Shown here: positions 33,307 through 42,754 of the stretch, piece after piece | How positions within the stretch are numbered: position 1 is the stretch's first letter | Layout of the letters: every line of letters starts with the position of its first letter | NCBI RefSeq assembly: GCF_029624125.1 | Contig: NZ_JARSBN010000007.1 | Coordinates: 124,001 to 188,000, forward strand | DNA length: 64,000 nt | Source of the DNA: Winogradskyella marincola | GTDB taxonomy: Bacteria; Bacteroidota; Bacteroidia; Flavobacteriales; Flavobacteriaceae | Direction of reading: 5' to 3' | Program-made: the position numbers and the translations under genes | The notes under the pieces: generated by a model | Databases searched by the model: none | What the model was told of the DNA's origin: nothing | The model's input: the letters and a program-made list of their open reading frames with translations, nothing else

Positions 33307-34344
33307 ATGAAGAAAAAGACTACGATTTACGATATAGCCAAAGAGGTTGGTCTTACCGCTGCAACTGTATCTAGAGCATTAAATAACAACCCAAAAATTA
33401 GTGAAAAAACGCGCAAACTAGTTCAAGAAACTGCAAAAAAAATGAACTATGAGCAAAACACACTTGCAAGAGCGTTAAAAAGTGGAAAAAGTTATAACGT
33501 TGGTGTTATTGTTCCTCGTATGGACAGTAATTTCTTTGCATCCGTTATTAGAGGTATTGAAGAAGAATTGTACCCAAAAGGTTACCACGTTATTATTTGC
33601 CAAACACACGATCAGGAAAATCTAGAAACCGGTAACATTAATTCGTTGTTAAATGCACAAGTTGATGGTATCTTAATGTCTATTTCTAACGCCAAATCAA
33701 AAAGTAACGTATTTGATAGTATTGCTCAGAAAAAAGTACCATTAATTTTCTTCGATAGAAAAAAAGAAATTCCAGGTGTAAGTTCCGTGACCATTGATGA
33801 CTTTAATGGCGCTTACCAAGCCACAAAACACCTTATAGAACAAGGTTGTAAGCGTATTGCTCATCTATCTAACAACAGGTCGTTAGAGATCTTTAAAAAT
33901 CGTTATTTAGGCTACAAACAAGCCATTATAGATCATGGATTAGAGTTTGATGAAAGTTTGGTTATAGAAACCTTTAGTAAAGTTTTAGAAGGACGAAAAA
34001 CAGTCAAAAAATTACTAAAAATGAAAAATCCACCTGATGCTATTTTCTCTTCTTCAGATTTTAGCGCTTTAGGTGCTATACAGGAAATAAAAGATCATGG
34101 TTTAAGAATTCCTGAAGATATCAGCGTTGTTGGATTTAGTAACGAGCCTTTTACCAAATTTATGGAACTTTCTATCACTTCTGTAGATCAGTCTCCGATT
34201 GAAATGGGTAGAATTGCCGCTAAAGTGTTTTTAAAGGAAGTAGACAGTAAAACACCTAAAAAGGAAAGCGAAAAAATAGTACTTCAGCCAGAATTAATTA
34301 TCAGAGATTCTTCACTTAAAGTGAAAAGTGAAGCTTCTGCTTAA
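33307..34344 (+). CDS. LacI-family regulator 2 (candidate pectin-locus repressor)
   Basis: Full-length LacI protein of 345 residues from the ATG at 33307; an upstream frame from 33283 adds only MFILYLNL. Helix-turn-helix TIYDIAKEVGLTAATVSRALNN (about 5-26), hinge NTLARALKSGK, core from NVGVIVPRMDSNFFASVI to the C-terminal ELIIRDSSL. It lies beside a perfect TGTAATCGATTACA site and among the genes with that site, so it is the best candidate to bind the four copies. Regulator 1 has its own distinct palindrome. Which protein binds which site has not been shown. Confidence 0.86.
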   Translation: MKKKTTIYDIAKEVGLTAATVSRALNNNPKISEKTRKLVQETAKKMNYEQNTLARALKSGKSYNVGVIVPRMDSNFFASVIRGIEEELYPKGYHVIICQTHDQENLETGNINSLLNAQVDGILMSISNAKSKSNVFDSIAQKKVPLIFFDRKKEIPGVSSVTIDDFNGAYQATKHLIEQGCKRIAHLSNNRSLEIFKNRYLGYKQAIIDHGLEFDESLVIETFSKVLEGRKTVKKLLKMKNPPDAIFSSSDFSALGAIQEIKDHGLRIPEDISVVGFSNEPFTKFMELSITSVDQSPIEMGRIAAKVFLKEVDSKTPKKESEKIVLQPELIIRDSSLKVKSEASA

Positions 34345-34364
34345 CTCTAGCTGAAAACTTAATT

Positions 34365-35981
34365 TTATAAAGACACTCCTCGTTTCCAAGGAATAAAATC
34401 ATCTTGATTTAAAATACTTGCTTTAGACTTTATGGTACCACTTGCTACATCAACTATGTACTGAAGCATTGTTTCTGCCATTTCTTCTATAGTCTTTTCG
34501 CCTTTAATCACATCACCTGTATCTACATCAATGATATCGCTCATTTTTGCTGCTAACTCCGAGTTAGAAGATACTTTTATCACTGGTGTAATTGGGTTTC
34601 CGGTTGGTGTACCTAAACCTGTTGTGAACAACACAATGTTTGCTCCAGAACCTACCATTGCTGTGGTACTTTCTACATCATTTCCTGGTGTACACAATAA
34701 GTTAAGGCCAGGATTTGTAACATATTCGCCATAATCCAAAACATCAACAACTGGTGACGTACCACCTTTTTTAGCAGCACCTGCAGATTTCATAGCATCA
34801 GTAATCAATCCATCTTTGATGTTTCCTGGTGATGGATTCATATCAAAACCAGAACCAGCATCTACAACAGATTTTTCAAAGGCTTGCATTAAGCTTAAAA
34901 ACTTATTCGCTTTGTCTTCTTCTACACATCTATTTACCAACTCCTGCTCTACACCACAAAGCTCTGGGAATTCAGCTAAAATTGCCGTTCCTCCTAGTGC
35001 AACTAACATATCTGAAGTGTAACCTAAAGTTGGATTGGCTGAAATACCTGAAAAACCATCAGAACCACCACATTCTAAACCTACTTTAAGCTTCGATAAA
35101 GGTGCTGGTTGACGTTCAATTTTATTCGCTTCCTTAATGGCTTCAAACGAATTTTTTATAATCGCTGTTAGCATTTCGTCAACAGTTCCCATTTGTTGCT
35201 GCTCATACATCAACACTGGTTTTTTGTTGTTTGGGCTAATCGCTTCTAATGCTTTATTGAAAATATCAATTTGAAGATTTTGACAACCCAAACTCAACAC
35301 GGTTGCTCCTGCTACATTCGGGTTTTTCACATAACCAGCCAACAAACGCGCTAAACTTTCAGAATCTTGACGAATACCACCACAACCTCCAGGATGCGTG
35401 ATGAATTTTACTTCAATATTATCAAAAACATTCGTGGTTTGCTCTGGCTCTACTGCTGTAGTTCCATTATCTTCATTTACCAACGAACGTAATAACATTC
35501 TATGGTTATTAGATTTTTGAGTCAGTAATTCTTTTTCAAAAATATCTTTTAGTAGTTCAATATTTCTGTTTTCGCAGAACACCAAAGGAAAAAACAACCA
35601 AACATTGGCAGTACCAACTTGTCCATCTTCTCTATGGTAACCCATAAATGTTTTGTCTTTCCACTTATCTACATTTGGAACAGACCAACCAATGGTATCA
35701 GTTTTTTGAGTGACTTTTGCACTTTGATGTTTTACATTTTCAGTGGTAAGCACATCACCTTTCGCTATAGCTTCACTCGCTTTTCCTACTAAAACTCCGT
35801 ACATCATAATGCGGTCGCCAGCACCAAAATCATTCATCGCGATTTTATGCTTCGCCTTAACATCTGAAATCACTTTGATGTCTTGACCTTCAAATGCTAT
35901 AACGTCTCCAGCTTTTAGATTGACCAAAGCCACTGCGACATTATCTGTTGGATGTACTTTTATTAACTTCTTCTGCATCAC
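34365..35981 (-). CDS. uxaA: Altronate dehydratase (UxaA)
   Basis: Iron-dependent dehydratase of 538 residues turning D-altronate into 2-keto-3-deoxygluconate. The N-terminal SAF domain (about 1-100; HKIAMNDFGAGDRIMMYGVLVGKA) is joined to the C-terminal GD-AH domain with FMGYHREDGQVGTANVW, HPGGCGGIRQDSES and SLGCQNLQ, which supply the conserved Cys and His. It is somewhat longer than the E. coli enzyme (495). It ends the nine-gene leftward uronate operon and faces lacI 2 across 20 bp. Confidence 0.93.
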   Translation of the reverse strand: MMQKKLIKVHPTDNVAVALVNLKAGDVIAFEGQDIKVISDVKAKHKIAMNDFGAGDRIMMYGVLVGKASEAIAKGDVLTTENVKHQSAKVTQKTDTIGWSVPNVDKWKDKTFMGYHREDGQVGTANVWLFFPLVFCENRNIELLKDIFEKELLTQKSNNHRMLLRSLVNEDNGTTAVEPEQTTNVFDNIEVKFITHPGGCGGIRQDSESLARLLAGYVKNPNVAGATVLSLGCQNLQIDIFNKALEAISPNNKKPVLMYEQQQMGTVDEMLTAIIKNSFEAIKEANKIERQPAPLSKLKVGLECGGSDGFSGISANPTLGYTSDMLVALGGTAILAEFPELCGVEQELVNRCVEEDKANKFLSLMQAFEKSVVDAGSGFDMNPSPGNIKDGLITDAMKSAGAAKKGGTSPVVDVLDYGEYVTNPGLNLLCTPGNDVESTTAMVGSGANIVLFTTGLGTPTGNPITPVIKVSSNSELAAKMSDIIDVDTGDVIKGEKTIEEMAETMLQYIVDVASGTIKSKASILNQDDFIPWKRGVSL

Positions 35982-35998
35982 CTCTCGGTTTATTAATC

Positions 35999-37459
35999 TT
36001 ATAATTTATTCTTGAAATTTTTCAAACCTTGCTCAACACCATTAGCTTCAATTTCTTCTAATGCCAATGCAATAGCATCTACAAGGTTATTTACTTTTGT
36101 AAGGTCTTCGTCCCAAAACGTCGTGTTTTGTAATGCTGCTGTAGCAACAGCTTTGTAATCATCAGTTGACCAAATTGATTTGAAAGCATTTACAATGTCT
36201 TCACTATCCTTTATAGGCAATGCTTCGCCATTCCATTCGCCTTTATAAAAACGAATTAAACACGCAAAAGCAAAGGTTAAATGCGCTGGTAACTTTTGAA
36301 ATTTCTCGTTGTATTCCAATAAACTTGGTAATACTCTCACCTTAAATTTTGAAATGGAATTTAAAGCAATATCAGCTAACTTATGCTTGATGAATGGGTT
36401 TCTAAAACGGTCTAGGATTTCTTCAGCAAAACTGTCTAATTCTGCTTTATCCATTGGCAACACCTGATTGATTTCATCAAAAATAGCACTGTTTACAAAA
36501 GCTCCTGTAAATTCATTATCAACGGTTTCTTTTACCGTTTCGTTTCCGTAAAGCAACGAAAATGGCACCATTGAGGTATGCGCACCATTTAAAATACGTA
36601 CTTTTCTAGTACGATATGGTTGCATATCTGCAACAATTTTTACGTCTAAATCGGTTTTATCGAAAGGTAATTTGGCTTTTAAGTCATCGCCTCCTTCAAT
36701 AACCCAAAGTAGAAATGCTTCAGCTGAAACAATTAAATTGTCTTTATATTCTAACTGCGCATTGTACTCTTCAATTTGATCTTTTGGATAACCAGGAACA
36801 ATGCGATCTACCAAAGTATTATGAAATGAACAGTCTTGCGTTAACCAGGTTTTAAATCCATCTTCAAGCTTCCAATCTGCACAATATTTTAAAATTATTT
36901 CTTTTAAAGTATCAGAATTATAATTGATTAATTCACACGGAATAATCGTCAATGCTTTGTCTGAAGCACCATTGAAATGCTTGAAACGCTCATATAATAA
37001 CACGGTAAGTTTCGCGGGAAATGAACTTGGTGGTTGCATTTCTAAAGTATCACTTTCTACATAAGCGATACCAGCTTCGGTTGTGTTAGATATAATAAAT
37101 TGTAACTCTTCTTCTTTCGCAAGGTCTAAATACTGTTGAAAATCGGCATATGGATTTACACCTTTTACAATATTTGTGATAAGCTCTTTCGTCTGAATTT
37201 CTTTACCTTTTTGAATCCCTTTTAAGAACAATGTATATAGTCCGTCTTGGTCATTCAACATATCAACCATACCTCTATCAATAGGTTGCACCACAGCAAC
37301 ACCAGCATTGAAATCAGCGTTTTGATTTAATTTTTGAAATGCATACTCAACAAAGGCTCTTAAAAAATTACCTTCTCCAAATTGTACGACTTTTATCGGT
37401 GATTTTTCTTCTAATCCTAAATTAGATCTATTTAATTTGTTATCTACAGTCACTGACAT
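35999..37459 (-). CDS. uxaB: Tagaturonate reductase (UxaB)
   Basis: NADH-dependent polyol-type dehydrogenase of 486 residues (E. coli UxaB 483) reducing D-tagaturonate to D-altronate. The N-terminal nucleotide domain has VVQFGEGNFLRAFVEYAFQKLN (in two parts at about 24-45). The catalytic motif RKVRILNGAHTSMVPF carries the Lys and Asn-His of the mannitol-dehydrogenase family. It lies 17 bp before uxaA, which uses its product. Confidence 0.93.
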   Translation of the reverse strand: MSVTVDNKLNRSNLGLEEKSPIKVVQFGEGNFLRAFVEYAFQKLNQNADFNAGVAVVQPIDRGMVDMLNDQDGLYTLFLKGIQKGKEIQTKELITNIVKGVNPYADFQQYLDLAKEEELQFIISNTTEAGIAYVESDTLEMQPPSSFPAKLTVLLYERFKHFNGASDKALTIIPCELINYNSDTLKEIILKYCADWKLEDGFKTWLTQDCSFHNTLVDRIVPGYPKDQIEEYNAQLEYKDNLIVSAEAFLLWVIEGGDDLKAKLPFDKTDLDVKIVADMQPYRTRKVRILNGAHTSMVPFSLLYGNETVKETVDNEFTGAFVNSAIFDEINQVLPMDKAELDSFAEEILDRFRNPFIKHKLADIALNSISKFKVRVLPSLLEYNEKFQKLPAHLTFAFACLIRFYKGEWNGEALPIKDSEDIVNAFKSIWSTDDYKAVATAALQNTTFWDEDLTKVNNLVDAIALALEEIEANGVEQGLKNFKNKL

Positions 37460-37470
37460 TTTAATCTATT

Positions 37471-38766
37471 TTAAAGGTTGAAAACACTTGGCAACCAAAG
37501 TGTTAATTGTGGGAAATATGTTACTAAAAATAAAGCTACTACCATAGCTAAAAACAATGGTAGCAATGGTTTCATTACTTTTTGAATTGTAGTTTCTGCA
37601 ACACCAACACCTACAAAGAGGACGGAGCCTACAGGTGGTGTACAGAGCCCAATACATAAATTTAAAACCATGATGATACCAAATTGTATAGGATCCATAC
37701 CTAGACCTTCTACTACTGGTAAAAATATTGGTGTAAAGATTAATACTGCTGGAGTCATATCCATAAATATGCCCACAAACAATAAAATTAGATTGATGAT
37801 TAATAATATGATGATTGGATTATCACTTATTGCTAATAATGAAGCACTGATACTCTGAGGAATATTCTCAAAAGACATTACCCAAGACATACTCATTGAT
37901 GCACCTATCAATAGCATTACAACTGCTGTTGTAGATGAAGAGTCTAATAAAATTTGAGGTAAGGTTTTAAAACTAATTTCTTTGTATGCAAAACCTAGAA
38001 TCAATGTGTAAAGTACTGCTATTGCAGAAGCTTCTGTAGCTGTAAAAATTCCTGTTACAATTCCACCAATTACTATAACCAATAAAAATAAACTTGGAAC
38101 AGCATCAATAAATGTTTTAAATACATCTTTTAAAGAACTACGCTTTCCTAGTTTATATTTTTTCTTTTTAGCCCAAAACATAGCAACCATCATTAGGAAT
38201 AGTCCTGTAATGATCCCAGGAATGTAACCTGCTAAGAATAATGCAGCAATAGAAACACCACCACTAGCTAAGGAATATACAATAAGTACATTACTTGGCG
38301 GAATGATTAATCCTGTTGTTGCAGAAGTAATATTAACTGCAGCACCAAACTCTTTGGAATAACCTTCTTTTTCCATTTCAGGACCAAGAATACTTCCCAT
38401 TGCAGAAGCTGATGCCATTGCAGAACCTGCAATAGCTCCCATTAACATTGCTCCTATAACATTTATTAAAGCTAATCCACCTGGTAAAGAACCTACAAGT
38501 GTCTTGGCAAAAGCTATGAGTCGGTGTGCAATACCTCCTTTATTCATCAATTGTCCTGAGAGGATAAAAAACGGTATGGCAAGCAAGGCAAAACTATCTA
38601 AACCTGTTCCCATACGTTGAGAAACTGTTGTAAAAGCTGGTAAAGCAGGAATACTAACTAACATCGTTAATACAGACGAAATAGAAATACTCCAAGCTAC
38701 TGGTGTACCTATTGAAAGCAAACCAACAAAACTTAAAACTAAAACTAAAATTGGGATGTAATCCAT
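37471..38766 (-). CDS. dctM: TRAP transporter large permease (DctM)
   Basis: Inner-membrane protein of 431 residues with about twelve hydrophobic segments. DctM motifs include FFILSGQLMNKGGIAHRL, MLMGAIAGSAMASASAMGS and TTGLIIPPSNVLIVY, plus NLCIGLCTPPVG in the second half. It forms the sodium-coupled channel part of a TRAP system with DctQ and DctP. Set between kdgF and uxaB, it probably brings galacturonate or unsaturated galacturonate into the cytoplasm. Confidence 0.92.
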   Translation of the reverse strand: MDYIPILVLVLSFVGLLSIGTPVAWSISISSVLTMLVSIPALPAFTTVSQRMGTGLDSFALLAIPFFILSGQLMNKGGIAHRLIAFAKTLVGSLPGGLALINVIGAMLMGAIAGSAMASASAMGSILGPEMEKEGYSKEFGAAVNITSATTGLIIPPSNVLIVYSLASGGVSIAALFLAGYIPGIITGLFLMMVAMFWAKKKKYKLGKRSSLKDVFKTFIDAVPSLFLLVIVIGGIVTGIFTATEASAIAVLYTLILGFAYKEISFKTLPQILLDSSSTTAVVMLLIGASMSMSWVMSFENIPQSISASLLAISDNPIIILLIINLILLFVGIFMDMTPAVLIFTPIFLPVVEGLGMDPIQFGIIMVLNLCIGLCTPPVGSVLFVGVGVAETTIQKVMKPLLPLFLAMVVALFLVTYFPQLTLWLPSVFNL

Positions 38767-38767
38767 A

Positions 38768-39223
38768 TTATTCGATATTAATGATGTCTGAAATTTTATA
38801 GTAAATAATTAGTAATCCACTTACCGGAATTGCTAAATACACAAAGGCTAAAGGAATTTGTAATGCTGGTGATTGCTGATCTAAAACATAGGTAATGTAA
38901 ACCAATCTGCAACCTCCAATTACCATAGCAAACAATGCAAACAAAATAATAAGCACATATACTACTAACTTTAGGTGTTTTTGTGTCTTATTTGAAGCTT
39001 TTTGAGGTAATACATCAATTGCAACATGCATGTTTCTTCCTGAAACATAAGCTGCACCCAGAATACCCAACCAAATCATAAGGTATCTAGCCAACTCATC
39101 TGTAAAAGAACTTGGCGTACCTACAACAAACCTTGTAAATACTTGCCAAATTACATTGACTACCATAACTCCCATAATAACAATGAGAAGGTTTCCTAAA
39201 ATCTTATCTATCTTTTTTCTCAT
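38768..39223 (-). CDS. dctQ: TRAP transporter small permease (DctQ)
   Basis: Membrane protein of 151 residues with four transmembrane segments. NVIWQVFTRFVVGTPSSFTDELARYLMIWL (about 24-53) is the usual DctQ core, and GRNMHVAIDVL follows. It links the DctM permease to the binding protein. One base separates it from dctM and two from dctP, which shows tight coupling. Confidence 0.9.
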   Translation of the reverse strand: MRKKIDKILGNLLIVIMGVMVVNVIWQVFTRFVVGTPSSFTDELARYLMIWLGILGAAYVSGRNMHVAIDVLPQKASNKTQKHLKLVVYVLIILFALFAMVIGGCRLVYITYVLDQQSPALQIPLAFVYLAIPVSGLLIIYYKISDIINIE

Positions 39224-39225
39224 TA

Positions 39226-40206
39226 TTAGTTATTCTTTATGCGGTTTATAAGATCTTTCATATCATCATCTTTACTGTATGCTTCGTATACTCCTTCTAC
39301 ATCATTGGCAAAGCTAGATTTATCTGGTCTTACCACAGTTACTCCTGCTTTTTGAACTTCCTCTAAAGCTTCTTTTTCTGCTTCTGCCCATAATTCGCGT
39401 TGATAAGATACAGATTGATCTACAGCTTGCTGAAGCCATTTCTTTTGTTGTTCAGATAAACGATCCCAAACATGTGTTCCTATGATTAGTACATCTGGTA
39501 AAACGGTATGCTCATCTAACGAATAATATTTACAAACCTCATAGTGTCTGGACAAATAAAAACTTGGAGGGTTATTCTCTGCTCCATCTACAACACCTTG
39601 TTGTAAAGATGTGTAAAGCTCTCCCCAAGAAATTGGTGTTGGCGAACCTCCTAAACTTTTTACCATATCCATTGCTGTAACACTCTCCATTACTCTAATT
39701 TTAAGTCCTTTTAAATCTTCTGGAGAGTTAATAGGCTTATCTTTAGTGTAAAAACTTCTGCTACCAGCATCGTAATAACACATTCCTTTAATCCAGTACT
39801 TTGTACCTTCGTCTAATAGCTCTTGACCAATTGGTCCGTCTAAAACTTCAAAAGCATGTGCTCTGTCTCTGAATAAATATGGTAAACCGAAAACCTTCAT
39901 GCGTGGTGCAAAATTTTCCATAACACCTACGGAAACTTTTGTCATATCCAAGCTTCCGATTTGAAGCAATTCTATACACTCGCGCTCAGTTCCTAATTGC
40001 TGACTTGGGTATATTTCTAACTGCATTTTTCCGCCAGAAATTTCAGCCAAATCCTCACCCATTTTCACCATGGCTTTGTGCACAGAGTGATTAACGTCTA
40101 AGCTATGTGCCAACTTAATAGTTTCTACATCGCTTGTATCGCTACAACTAAATGCGGTAAGCGTCACTGCTATTAAAAGAATAAAATGCTGGAATACGTT
40201 TTTCAT
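39226..40206 (-). CDS. dctP: TRAP substrate-binding lipoprotein (DctP)
   Basis: Periplasmic binding protein of 326 residues. The sequence from IKLAHSLDVNHSVHKAM to the C-terminal helices is DctP-like; the carboxylate-binding Arg lies in LKGLKIRVMES (about 170), followed by WGELYTSLQQGVVDGAEN. An Arg-clamped acid fits an uronate ligand. The N-terminus (ILLIAVTLTAFSCSD) reads as a lipoprotein signal, so the protein is probably tethered to a membrane, unlike the free DctP of most proteobacteria. It lies 10 bp after kdgF. Confidence 0.9.
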   Translation of the reverse strand: MKNVFQHFILLIAVTLTAFSCSDTSDVETIKLAHSLDVNHSVHKAMVKMGEDLAEISGGKMQLEIYPSQQLGTERECIELLQIGSLDMTKVSVGVMENFAPRMKVFGLPYLFRDRAHAFEVLDGPIGQELLDEGTKYWIKGMCYYDAGSRSFYTKDKPINSPEDLKGLKIRVMESVTAMDMVKSLGGSPTPISWGELYTSLQQGVVDGAENNPPSFYLSRHYEVCKYYSLDEHTVLPDVLIIGTHVWDRLSEQQKKWLQQAVDQSVSYQRELWAEAEKEALEEVQKAGVTVVRPDKSSFANDVEGVYEAYSKDDDMKDLINRIKNN

Positions 40207-40216
40207 AATTTCTCTT

Positions 40217-40564
40217 TTAAATTTTATTCTCTAAAAAATCTTTTCTTACTGGATTAAAAACATCTACCAGCATGCCTTCTTCTAAACAGACAACACCATG
40301 CATAACGTTTGATGGCACAAAAAAAGAATCCCCTTCTTCAAGAATTTTCATTTTGTCATCAATAGTCACTTCAAATTTACCACTTGAAATGTATGTGGTT
40401 TGCGTATGAAAATGATTGTGCATTTGACCTACACCATCTTTTTTAAACTTTACATTAACCATCATCATTGTATCATCGTAACCAACAATTTGACGGCTAA
40501 TTTTATCATCTAAAACTTCCCACTCTATCTTGTCTTGCTCAAAAAAAACAGCTGCGTCAGACAT
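40217..40564 (-). CDS. kdgF: KdgF-type cupin, uronate linearisation
   Basis: Cytoplasmic cupin of 115 residues. KdgF opens 4,5-unsaturated galacturonate to 5-keto-4-deoxyuronate. The metal site is read in MHNHFHTQTTYISSGKFEV (His, His, Gln or His) and VPSNVMHGVVCLEEGML (His); the end DVFNPVRKDFLE is characteristic of KdgF, as is IVGYDDTMMMVNVKF before the first motif. It lies with kduI and kduD, which use its product. No signal peptide, in contrast with the exported cupin at 19409. Confidence 0.88.
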   Translation of the reverse strand: MSDAAVFFEQDKIEWEVLDDKISRQIVGYDDTMMMVNVKFKKDGVGQMHNHFHTQTTYISSGKFEVTIDDKMKILEEGDSFFVPSNVMHGVVCLEEGMLVDVFNPVRKDFLENKI

Positions 40565-40574
40565 GCGTTTCTAA

Positions 40575-41975
40575 TTAAAAATTAAAATATTCTTTAGCAT
40601 TAAAATAACTGATGTCTGAAACGATTTTACCAATCCATTCCAGCTCTTCTTTTGGCAACTCACCACGCTGAATTTCGTCTCCTAAAAGATTACAAAGCAA
40701 ACGTCTGAAATATTCGTGTCTTGGGAATGATAAAAAGCTACGAGAATCGGTAAGCATACCAATAAAACAGCTAATTAATCCCATATTAGACAAGGCATTC
40801 ATTTGCTTGGTCATACCATCCTTTTGGTCTAAAAACCACCAACCAGAACCAAACTGAACTTTTCCTTTTACACTACCATCGTTAAAGTTACCAATCATGG
40901 TCGCCATAACTTCGTTGTCAGCAGGATTTAAGTTATAAATTATGGTTTTTGTAAGTTTATCTTTTCCGTCTAATGCGTTTAAAAATGCAGATAATTTTTC
41001 AGCTTGTGGATAATCTCCAATAGAATCCCAACCTGTATCTGGCCCAAGAATACTATGCATACGCGCATTGTTATTTCTTAATGCTCCTAAATGGAATTGC
41101 TGTACCCAACCAAATTCATGATACGTTTCCGACAGGTATAAAAGAATAGCTGTTTCAAACTTAAGCACCTCGTCTTTTGTTAATGTATCTCCTGCTCTTT
41201 TCTTCTTGAAAATCGTTTCAACTTCATTATCTGTATAGCCAACAAAAGAAATTTGATTTAAACCATGATCACACAATCTACATCCATTATTATGGAAGTA
41301 TTCAATTCTACTGCGTAGTGCGTCTTTTAAATCTTGATAATTAGAAATCTCTTTATCGGCTGCTTTTCCAAGCGCATCCATATAATCATTATAACCATCG
41401 TTTGCTATTAAAATAGCCTTATCTGGTCTAAACGCTGTGCTTACTTTAATTTCGAAATCACTTTTAGCAAGTGCTTGGTGATGCTCTAATGTATCAATCG
41501 GGTCTTCGGTGGTACAAACCAATTCGGCATTGACCTTACGAAGTAAATTTCTACAACTGTAATCTGAAGAACTTAACTGCTCGGAAGTAGATTCGAAAAT
41601 GCGTTCTGCAGATTTTTCATTTAATAAATCTGTAACACCAAAATAACGTGTTAACTCTAAATGCGTCCAATGATACAAAGGGTTACGCATTGTGTAAGGA
41701 ACTGTTTTTGCCCACTGCATAAACTTGTCCTTATCTGACGCGTCACCAGTAATATACTTTTCATTAACTCCCAAAGTACGCATAGCTCTCCACTTATAAT
41801 GGTCGCCATTAATCCACACTTTGGTAAGATTATTATACACTTTATCCTCTAAAATTTCTTGAGGTGGCAAGTGATTATGGTAATCTATTATTGGTTGATT
41901 TTTTGAATAGTTATGATATAACTCTTCAGCATATTTATTTTCTAAAAGAAAATTATCGTGTATAAACTGTTTCAT
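40575..41975 (-). CDS. uxaC: Uronate isomerase (UxaC)
   Basis: Amidohydrolase-fold isomerase of 466 residues (E. coli 470). It converts galacturonate to tagaturonate and glucuronate to fructuronate. Seen are IIDYHNHLPPQEIL (metal His pair, about 29-42), CTTEDPIDTLEHH, HLGALRNNN, and LTDSRSFLSFPRHEYFRRLL with the catalytic-region Asp and Arg. It feeds both UxaB/UxaA here and UxuB/UxuA at 8.5-10.5 kb. Confidence 0.95.
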   Translation of the reverse strand: MKQFIHDNFLLENKYAEELYHNYSKNQPIIDYHNHLPPQEILEDKVYNNLTKVWINGDHYKWRAMRTLGVNEKYITGDASDKDKFMQWAKTVPYTMRNPLYHWTHLELTRYFGVTDLLNEKSAERIFESTSEQLSSSDYSCRNLLRKVNAELVCTTEDPIDTLEHHQALAKSDFEIKVSTAFRPDKAILIANDGYNDYMDALGKAADKEISNYQDLKDALRSRIEYFHNNGCRLCDHGLNQISFVGYTDNEVETIFKKKRAGDTLTKDEVLKFETAILLYLSETYHEFGWVQQFHLGALRNNNARMHSILGPDTGWDSIGDYPQAEKLSAFLNALDGKDKLTKTIIYNLNPADNEVMATMIGNFNDGSVKGKVQFGSGWWFLDQKDGMTKQMNALSNMGLISCFIGMLTDSRSFLSFPRHEYFRRLLCNLLGDEIQRGELPKEELEWIGKIVSDISYFNAKEYFNF

Positions 41976-41988
41976 CTATTTTGAAAAT

Positions 41989-42744
41989 TTATCGACCCAT
42001 CCAACCGCCATCTACGGTTAAAATTGAGCCACTCATATAGTCGCTTGCTTCTGAAGCCAGAAAAACTATAGGTCCTTTAAAATCTTTTGGTGTTCCCCAT
42101 CTTCCAGCAGGAATTCTTGCTAAAATGGATTGACTTCTGTCTTCATCGTTGCGCAATGCTTCGGTATTATCTGTTGCTATATAACCAGGCGCAATAGCAT
42201 TAACCTGTACATTTTTTGAAGCCCATTCGTTAGAAAGCGCCATCGTTAACTGACCAATAGCACCTTTTGAAGCTGCATAACCTGGAACTGTAATTCCGCC
42301 TTGGAAAGTCAGTAATGATGCTGTAAAAATGATTTTACCAGAACCATTAGCAACCATATCTTTTCCAATTTCTCGGCTTAAAACAAATTGTGCATTTAAG
42401 TTTACTTCTATCACTTTATCCCAATACTCATCAGGATGTTCAGCTGCTGGCTTTCTTAAAATAGTACCTGCGTTATTAACTAGGATATCTATTTTAGAGT
42501 GGTCAGACTTTACAGCCTTAATAAAGCTATATAATGAATCTCTACTTGAAAAATCACATTGATAAGCTGAGAACTTTTTCCCTAGCTCTTCAACGCGTTG
42601 TCCTATTGCAGAGCCTTCTTTTTCTAATGATGCTGACACACCAATAATATCTGCTCCAGCTTCTGCTAAAGCTTCAGCCATAGCAAAGCCAATACCTCTT
42701 TTACAGCCTGTAACCAGTGCTGTTTTTCCGGTTAAATCGAACAT
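41989..42744 (-). CDS. kduD: 2-dehydro-3-deoxy-D-gluconate 5-dehydrogenase (KduD)
   Basis: NAD-dependent SDR of 251 residues (E. coli KduD 253) that reduces 2,5-diketo-3-deoxygluconate to KDG. The cofactor motif is TGCKRGIGFAMAEALAEAGADI (about 11-32, shown by TGCKRGIG), NNAGTI is at about 88, catalytic Ser at about 143 and YAASKGA at about 155. The C-terminal SGSILTVDGGWMGR matches KduD closely. It is 10 bp after kduI. Confidence 0.92.
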   Translation of the reverse strand: MFDLTGKTALVTGCKRGIGFAMAEALAEAGADIIGVSASLEKEGSAIGQRVEELGKKFSAYQCDFSSRDSLYSFIKAVKSDHSKIDILVNNAGTILRKPAAEHPDEYWDKVIEVNLNAQFVLSREIGKDMVANGSGKIIFTASLLTFQGGITVPGYAASKGAIGQLTMALSNEWASKNVQVNAIAPGYIATDNTEALRNDEDRSQSILARIPAGRWGTPKDFKGPIVFLASEASDYMSGSILTVDGGWMGR

Positions 42745-42754
42745 AATTTTATGC

